A DNA stretch of 6,492 nt, taken from contig CAIWTC010000030.1 in the NCBI GenBank assembly GCA_903915485.1, positions 1 to 6,492 on the forward strand, written 5' to 3'. The notes under the pieces are model-generated. The model was not told where the DNA came from and made no database searches. It was given only the letters and a program-made list of their open reading frames with translations. Both the position numbers and the translations under genes were made by a program. How positions within the stretch are numbered: the first letter of the stretch is position 1; each line of letters starts with the position of its first letter. This DNA is from an uncultured Ignavibacteriales bacterium (GTDB lineage: Bacteria; Bacteroidota; Ignavibacteria; Ignavibacteriales; Ignavibacteriaceae). Of this stretch, positions 1-4,800 are shown piece by piece.

Positions 1-585
1 GGTTCATTATATCCTACTTTAACTAGACTAAATGACTCAGGTGTTGACGGCGATGCTGTCCCCGGAGATAAACTTTGGTCGAAGAAAGTTGTTTTCCCTG
101 CAGCAACAAGTGCCGGTTTGATTGAATTCAAGTATGCATGTATGTATCCATTCGCAGATACAGTTGCCGGCGGAACTACACCTATGGATAACGAAGGTGG
201 ATTTGGCGCAAACCATACATTTACTTTGATTGTTCCTAAATCAGGCAATACAATTACCTTGTATAATGATTTTGGTGTTATGATTAGTGATGTTAGACAA
301 ATTGCTGCAGATAAGAGCGGTTTAAGTTTTGATTTAAAACAAAACTATCCTAATCCTTTCAACCCTTCAACAAAGATTTCATTTGCAATTCCACAAGATG
401 GTTTTGTTAATTTGAGAATCTATAACATTGCAGGTCAGGAAGTTGGCTCATTAGTTAATCAGCAGATGAAAAAAGGTTCTTATGATGTATCATACAATGC
501 TTCATCATTAGCAACCGGTGTTTATCTCTATAAACTATCAGTTGGTGATTTCTCAATGACAAAGAAAATGATGCTTATTAAGTAA
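1..585 (+). CDS. T9SS-sorted secreted or surface protein, C-terminal part (5' end outside window)
   Basis: The reading frame is open from the first base and stops at TAA 583-585, so 194 C-terminal residues are visible and the true start lies upstream. A TTG at 118 is in frame but is only an internal codon. Visible residues 10-100 hold a beta-rich domain with the acidic, Gly-rich motif NDSGVDGDAVPGD followed by W, a pattern recurring in secreted proteins of this group. Residues from about 114 to the end form a type A sorting domain: NYPNPFNPSTKI, then the strand VNLRIYNIAGQEV, then GVYLYKL and a Lys-rich end. In the T9SS family this domain directs a protein already exported to the periplasm across the outer membrane, where it is usually cleaved and the protein is anchored or released. 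The function of the upstream part cannot be named. A strong terminator follows directly, so this is the last gene of its transcription unit. Confidence 0.9.
   Translation, partial: GSLYPTLTRLNDSGVDGDAVPGDKLWSKKVVFPAATSAGLIEFKYACMYPFADTVAGGTTPMDNEGGFGANHTFTLIVPKSGNTITLYNDFGVMISDVRQIAADKSGLSFDLKQNYPNPFNPSTKISFAIPQDGFVNLRIYNIAGQEVGSLVNQQMKKGSYDVSYNASSLATGVYLYKLSVGDFSMTKKMMLIK
340..582 (+). other. T9SS type A C-terminal sorting domain
   Basis: About 81 residues at the extreme C-terminus. They begin with QNYPNPFNPSTKI, contain the middle strand FVNLRIYNIAGQEV, and end with GVYLYKLSVGDFSMTKKMMLIK-like strands (the last residues are Leu-Ile-Lys). The order and spacing match the Por secretion system type A sorting family. 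The NPFNPSTKI wording is typical of Ignavibacteria and relatives and is the best taxonomic clue in the window. The domain also implies that the genome encodes a type IX secretion system; none of those genes is in view. Confidence 0.93.
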
Positions 586-613
586 TTGTTTTCTTGGAAA
601 CATTTTCCAAAAG

Positions 614-648
614 AAAAGCCGCTCTTGAAATATGGAGCGGCTTTTTTA
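614..648 (+). terminator. Strong intrinsic terminator, probably bidirectional
   Basis: An 11-bp perfect stem (614-624 with 635-645, core AGCCGCTC/GAGCGGCT) encloses a 10-nt loop and is followed by a run of six T at 642-647. It starts 28 bp after the stop of the upstream + strand gene. On the - strand the same stem is followed by a T-rich tract (TTTTCTTTT), so it can also end transcripts of the convergent carbonic anhydrase gene. No other terminator-like hairpin was seen between the two genes. Confidence 0.93.
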
Positions 649-726
649 TAAAGTAATTTTTGATTAGCATTCTTAATGTCAGGGCAAGAAATCTAAAATA
701 TCCCAACTAACTATTATTCTTTATTT

Positions 727-754
727 TCATAATTTCTAATTCATAACTCATAAT
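727..754. repeat. Degenerate heptamer tandem repeat
   Basis: Four consecutive 7-bp units lie in exact register: TCATAAT, TTCTAAT, TCATAAC, TCATAAT. Two are identical, one differs at one position and one at two. Read on the - strand the consensus is ATTATGA. The array ends 6 bp before the stop codon of the carbonic anhydrase gene, just downstream of it on the - strand. Short intergenic heptamer arrays of this kind occur in several bacterial groups. No function is evident here. Confidence 0.6.
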
Positions 755-760
755 TAATCT

Positions 761-1360
761 TCAATCTCCCATCATCGTTACATGCAAATCCCGAAGCAGT
801 CCGTCCTTTAAATCATAAATCCAACCATGTAGTGCGAGATACTGATTTGTGCGCCAGGTGCTTTTAACCACATCTAACCTTGACAGATTTTTAACCTGTT
901 CTATTACATTCAATTCACAAAGTCTAGACCACTTATCACTACCGTGCTTATGTTTGTTAAGTTCACTAGCATTTCGGTCTTTTAAATTTACGATTGGTTT
1001 AAGCCAGTCGCCAATGATTCCTTTTTCATTGTTGTCAATAGCAGCTTTTACTCCGCTACAGTTATAATGTCCACAAACTATGATATGCTTTATTTTTAGT
1101 TTTGTGATTGCAAACTCAATTACAGTCATAGCGTTTAGATCATGAAGAGGAACAATATTAGCAACATTGCGATGAACAAAAAGTTCGCCAGGCTCAAGTC
1201 CTACAATTTCATTTGCAGGAACACGGCTATCGGAACAGCCTATCCATAAATATTCAGGCTTTTGTATGTCGCAAAGATGTAAATAAAAGTTTGGGTTCTT
1301 TTCAACATTTGCTAGAGCCCATTTGCGGTTATTTCTGAAGAGACCCGGTAAATGCTTCAT
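761..1360 (-). CDS. can: Beta-class carbonic anhydrase
   Basis: A complete 199-residue zinc enzyme that interconverts CO2 and bicarbonate in the cytoplasm, supplying bicarbonate for carboxylation reactions and helping with pH balance. The zinc and catalytic residues are all present: Cys42-Ser-Asp44-Ser-Arg46, His98 and Cys101 (the GHYNCSG segment). These ordinal positions match those of E. coli Can (YadF), which supports the ATG at 1360 as the start. Other family blocks are GLEPGELFVHRNVAN (54-68), LCELNVIEQV (147-156) and HGWIYDLKDGLLRDL (178-192). Trp39, Arg64 and a Tyr at 182 correspond to residues forming the non-catalytic bicarbonate site of type II beta enzymes such as those of Haemophilus and E. 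coli, so allosteric inhibition by bicarbonate is likely (inference). The protein stops 7 residues after RDL, lacking the roughly 20-residue tail of E. coli Can. No clear Shine-Dalgarno precedes the start. It stands alone, convergent with the upstream gene and divergent from the downstream one. Confidence 0.97.
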   Translation of the reverse strand: MKHLPGLFRNNRKWALANVEKNPNFYLHLCDIQKPEYLWIGCSDSRVPANEIVGLEPGELFVHRNVANIVPLHDLNAMTVIEFAITKLKIKHIIVCGHYNCSGVKAAIDNNEKGIIGDWLKPIVNLKDRNASELNKHKHGSDKWSRLCELNVIEQVKNLSRLDVVKSTWRTNQYLALHGWIYDLKDGLLRDLHVTMMGD

Positions 1361-1365
1361 AGTTG

Positions 1366-1373
1366 TCGGCCGA
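1366..1373. promoter_or_regulatory. GC palindrome just upstream of the carbonic anhydrase start
   Basis: TCGGCCGA is a perfect 8-bp palindrome beginning 6 bases upstream of the carbonic anhydrase ATG, the place a ribosome binding site would occupy. It is the only GC-rich stretch in an otherwise strongly AT-rich intergenic region. It could be a small operator or a chance sequence; eight bases alone do not decide it. Confidence 0.2.
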
Positions 1374-1422
1374 AAGTAATTAATAATTTATATAAATCGA
1401 ATTTCATGTATTTGAAAAATAG

Positions 1423-1430
1423 CAAAATTA
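1423..1430 (-). promoter_or_regulatory. Candidate -7 element (TAnnTTTG) for carbonic anhydrase
   Basis: On the - strand the sequence reads TAATTTTG, matching the Bacteroidota-type -7 consensus TAnnTTTG, about 62 bp upstream of the ATG. No convincing TTG-type -33 element lies at the expected distance, and AT-rich DNA yields such matches by chance, so this is only a candidate. A second near match, TACTTTCG, sits closer to the gene but would leave almost no leader. Confidence 0.22.
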
Positions 1431-1586
1431 TTGTAATATTCTATTAATGTGAATTTAACATCTCATTATTAATTTGATGCAAATTAACAGTAGATTTACT
1501 AAAAAACAGCTTTTTACAGCAATGTTAAATCTTAGAAATATTTAAAATTATACTTGATTTAATGCTATTTCATTTCTATCTTTAAT

Positions 1587-1637
1587 AGTTGTTCTAAGTT
1601 CCGTTTAGGAAGTTGTTTAAGAAAAGAAATTTAAGAA
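1587..1637. repeat. Cluster of short direct and inverted repeats upstream of the giant gene
   Basis: AGTTGTTCTAAG (1587-1598) recurs as AGTTGTTTAAG (1611-1621), 24 bp apart start to start. Between and overlapping them is an imperfect hairpin, AAGTTCC/GGAAGTT (1596-1602 with 1608-1614, one mismatched pair). An exact 8-mer, TTTAAGAA, occurs at 1616-1623 and 1630-1637. The cluster lies roughly 80-130 bp upstream of the candidate -10 box of the giant gene, where an activator could bind. Sequence this AT-rich produces such repeats easily, so a regulatory role is a guess. Confidence 0.3.
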
Positions 1638-1716
1638 GGTAGAGAAAATTGTTACTTGTTTCAGAAGCTAAATGTTCATCAAATGAAAGTGTCTGCAGCA
1701 ATATTTTTTCTGCCGG

Positions 1717-1722
1717 TATAAT
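1717..1722 (+). promoter_or_regulatory. Candidate -10 box for the giant secreted protein
   Basis: A perfect TATAAT lies 45 bp upstream of the ATG at 1768, giving a plausible leader of 35-40 nt. The expected -35 position (about 1693-1699, around CTGCAGC) does not resemble TTGACA. No TAnnTTTG match was noticed just upstream of this gene. The assignment rests on the -10 alone. Confidence 0.35.
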
Positions 1723-1758
1723 ATTAAGACATAATCTTATTCTATTCACAAAAATCAT

Positions 1759-1762
1759 AGGA
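1759..1762 (+). promoter_or_regulatory. Ribosome binding site of the giant secreted protein
   Basis: AGGA is followed by a 5-nt spacer (TTAGT) and the ATG at 1768. This is a modest but well-placed Shine-Dalgarno sequence. Together with the perfect signal peptide beginning at that codon, it fixes the start. Confidence 0.55.
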
Positions 1763-1767
1763 TTAGT

Positions 1768-1830
1768 ATGAAGAAAATTCTGCGTTTTCTATTGTTTGGG
1801 TTATTTATTTTCTCATCGGGAATTTACGCT
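1768..1830 (+). other. Sec signal peptide of the giant protein
   Basis: The first 21 residues show a basic start (MKKILR), a hydrophobic core (FLLFGLFIF), a short polar stretch and the cleavage motif IYA before QT. The likely cut is between Ala21 and Gln22. There is no lipobox Cys, so this is signal peptidase I export rather than a lipoprotein. It also confirms the choice of start codon. Confidence 0.92.
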
Positions 1831-4800
1831 CAAACACCTTCACAAATAATTCCACTACAACCCGCAAAGGGATTTGTCGGTACAAATAGTACCCCGACTT
1901 ACAAGTTGTTTTTTTCCCCTGATAGTTCAATTTATCTTGATTTCAGTGGCGCATTCATTCCTTCGGGTTGTTTCCTCAGGGTAGGAACATCTTCCGGAAA
2001 TTACAGTAGCCAATTGCAGTTACCCGGCGGAGTCAATTTGACAAAGTTTATCCCTAAGGCTAGTCTTAGTTTGGGAACGAACCGGTACTATGCAACTGTA
2101 ACAAATTCCTTATATAAAAATCTTTCAGGAATTCAGGCTGATGCTAAATCAAATTCTACAGTGCTCTATTCAAACGAAATTCAATTTGTTGTTGAGTCTC
2201 CGGATGCTCCGATTCCAACCGACCCAAAAGGAGCTACAACTGCCTCAACTCCTGTTTTTAAATGGAATGTAATATCCGGTGTGCCTGCATATTGGATAAT
2301 TGTTTCGAGCACTCCGTTTTCTTTGAAGACAAGTGCCAAGGGTGATGTGTCTGTTCAAGGTGCAAATATTGTATGGGATTATCTTACAACTGACAATTTT
2401 GCAACCTATGGTCAGATTAGTCCTAACTCACCATTCACAAAATCTGCTATTCCTCTTTTCCCTGGAAATACATATTATTACACGATATTAAATCTTTATG
2501 ATGCAAACGATGTTACCTTCGCAAGTACGGTGTTCGGAGGAATTACATCTTTCACTTACACGAGTGAAGTTACAATCACGGCACCTAATCCTGTCAGCCC
2601 TGAAGAAGGACAAGTATTCGCAGCTGTGAATAATATCAGATTTCAATGGGATCCGGTTCCATTAGCGAACAGCTATAGTGTTTATCTATATAATAGAGTT
2701 TCTAAATTTCAAGGCAATGACCAGGAAATTGATTTACCTGTATGGAATGGAACTACAACGAATACAGTTATAGATTTTCCGGCCAGGCAGAATTTGCTTA
2801 GAGGCAAGTACATCTGGTTTGTTGTGCCGAATAGCTCAACAGGTGCAGGTAACCAAAGTGTTAAAAAGTCATTTAATTATAATGTAACTATGAGTCCTTT
2901 CAAAGTTAGTTTGTATGATGCAAATGATAACACCCGCTCGTTAATTAATTATACGGTTCTTGTAAATTCTTCTACCGGTGGATACTCACCATCTGTTCCG
3001 TACATTGTCTCCAACAGTTCTTCGATGCAAGACAGTTTACCTTCTGATAATTATCAATTCTCGGTTAAGAAAACAGGTTTCTTTGATACTTCTTATTCGA
3101 TTACGCTCAGCGGAACTTCCCCTAATACTTTGAATGTATATATAAGACAATTCCCCGCTACAGTGACAGGCAAAATTCTAGATAAGAGTGTTGGTGGTGT
3201 TGCAGTTCAGAATGCAAATGTACAGTTTACAAATATTACTACTAATACAGTTTCGACAACGACATCTAACTCAGCAGGAGAATTTACTCTCGGACTTCCA
3301 CAGGCAAGTTACCGTATTATAGTAAGTAAGCCTGGATATCTTTCGCCGAGTGCTGTAACTGTAACTGTTGACCAGTCACAGGTTATTGTATCCAATCCGT
3401 TCATACTTGTTCTTGATAAAGCAACACTTTACGGAAATGTTGTCAATGATAATTCCGAACCCGTGCAATTAGCGGTCGTAAAAGCGACTAAGGGAACAGT
3501 TGTTCAGGAACAAACAACAAATGGAAATGGTAACTACTCATTCCAGTTGTCCTCAGGGGCGTGGGTAATTGAGGCAACTAAGTCAGGCTTTATTTCTCCA
3601 AATCCACAGACGGTCAACTTGGTTCAAGGTGATAATTTGCAGAATCAGAATGTTATTTTGATACCTCGCGCAAATCAACTTACCGGAACAGTTTATAAAA
3701 TAATTTCAAATGGCTCTGCCACCTCACAGGCTCCTTTTGCAGGCGCTTCTGTTACTGCCACTCCAACAAGCGGTCAGGCAACAACAGTAGTTACATCTTC
3801 AAACGGACAATACTCCTTTAGTTTGAGGACTGGTTCTTATACTATAAGTACAGTATCACAAGGTTACACAGCGAATAAATCTTCGCAAGTAACGCTTGGT
3901 GTTGGGCAAACATTAGCGGGAATGGATTTTACCCTGACCCCGAATCCAAGCAGTGTCTCCGGAATAATTACTGAAACAGACGGAGCTCTCTTATCAGATG
4001 CACTGATTTCTAATGGAACAGTCAGCACCTCATCACTTCCCACGGGTAGTTTTCAACTTAGTTTACCATCGGGTTCACATACTTTAACAGTAACTAAACC
4101 CGGTTATATAACTCCGGAAACAGTTTCGGTTACATTGGTCCCGGGACAGGCGCTTTCAGGAATTAACTTTATCCTGGATCCAAATGCCGCGTCCATATCC
4201 GGCTCAGTATCAAGTATCGGAAATTCAGTTGCGGGTGCAACAGTAACTGCAGTTAAAGGAAGTACAAAAACTACAGCGCTTACGGATGCATCAGGTAATT
4301 TTAATCTAAGTGTTCAGCCGGGTTCTTGGACTATTGCTGCAACCAAGCAAGGATTTTTAGGCTCATCAAGTGAAACTTTTTATATTGGTGCAGGGCAGAC
4401 CAGCGCTAATCATAATTACTCAATCACCCCAAACACAGGAGTAATAAAAGGCGTTGTTGCCACTGGCGGTTCACCACTTACGGGTGCAACTGCGATAGTT
4501 AAAGATATTAATAACAATGCAATTTCATTTTCGACTTCTACCGATGTCAAAGGTGAATTTTCGCTTACAGTTCCTGCAGAGGCATCATATTCTCTAAGTA
4601 TATCTCTAACGGGTTACACTTCTTACAGTAATTCTCCTATTGCAGTTACAAAAGCAGGTGAAGTTAAAAGTGTGAATGCTCCGTTGAATCCAGTACCGGC
4701 CTCTATTACAGGATTTGTTTTTGACAACCAAAAAACAGGGCTTTCGCAGGTAAAAGTATATTTGATTAATTCATCATCGCAAGTGATTGACAGTACAACT

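Larger units (their letters stand above)
1361..1767. other. Divergent AT-rich intergenic region
   Basis: These 407 bp separate the start of carbonic anhydrase (- strand) from the start of the giant secreted protein (+ strand), so promoters for both should be here. All frames are broken by frequent stops. The best small ORF noted (1477-1545, 22 codons, MQINSRFTKKQLF...) has no ribosome binding site and no recognisable content. The region holds short direct repeats around 1587-1637, a TATAAT at 1717-1722, and two ACAGC copies 10 bp apart (1506-1520). No RNA gene, riboswitch or strong hairpin was seen. Confidence 0.7.

Noticed and set aside
118..585. TTG at 118 as the start of a 155-residue protein
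   Set aside because: The frame is open back to base 1 and the upstream residues continue the same domain (the NDSGVDGDAVPGD motif), so the gene starts outside the window.
849..1067. 72-codon open frame on the + strand
   Set aside because: It lies entirely antisense within the carbonic anhydrase gene, whose conserved residues prove the - strand frame is the real one. The product has no recognisable features.
1477..1545. 22-codon ORF in the divergent intergenic region
   Set aside because: It is too short, has no ribosome binding site and no recognisable sequence. ORFs of this size are expected by chance.
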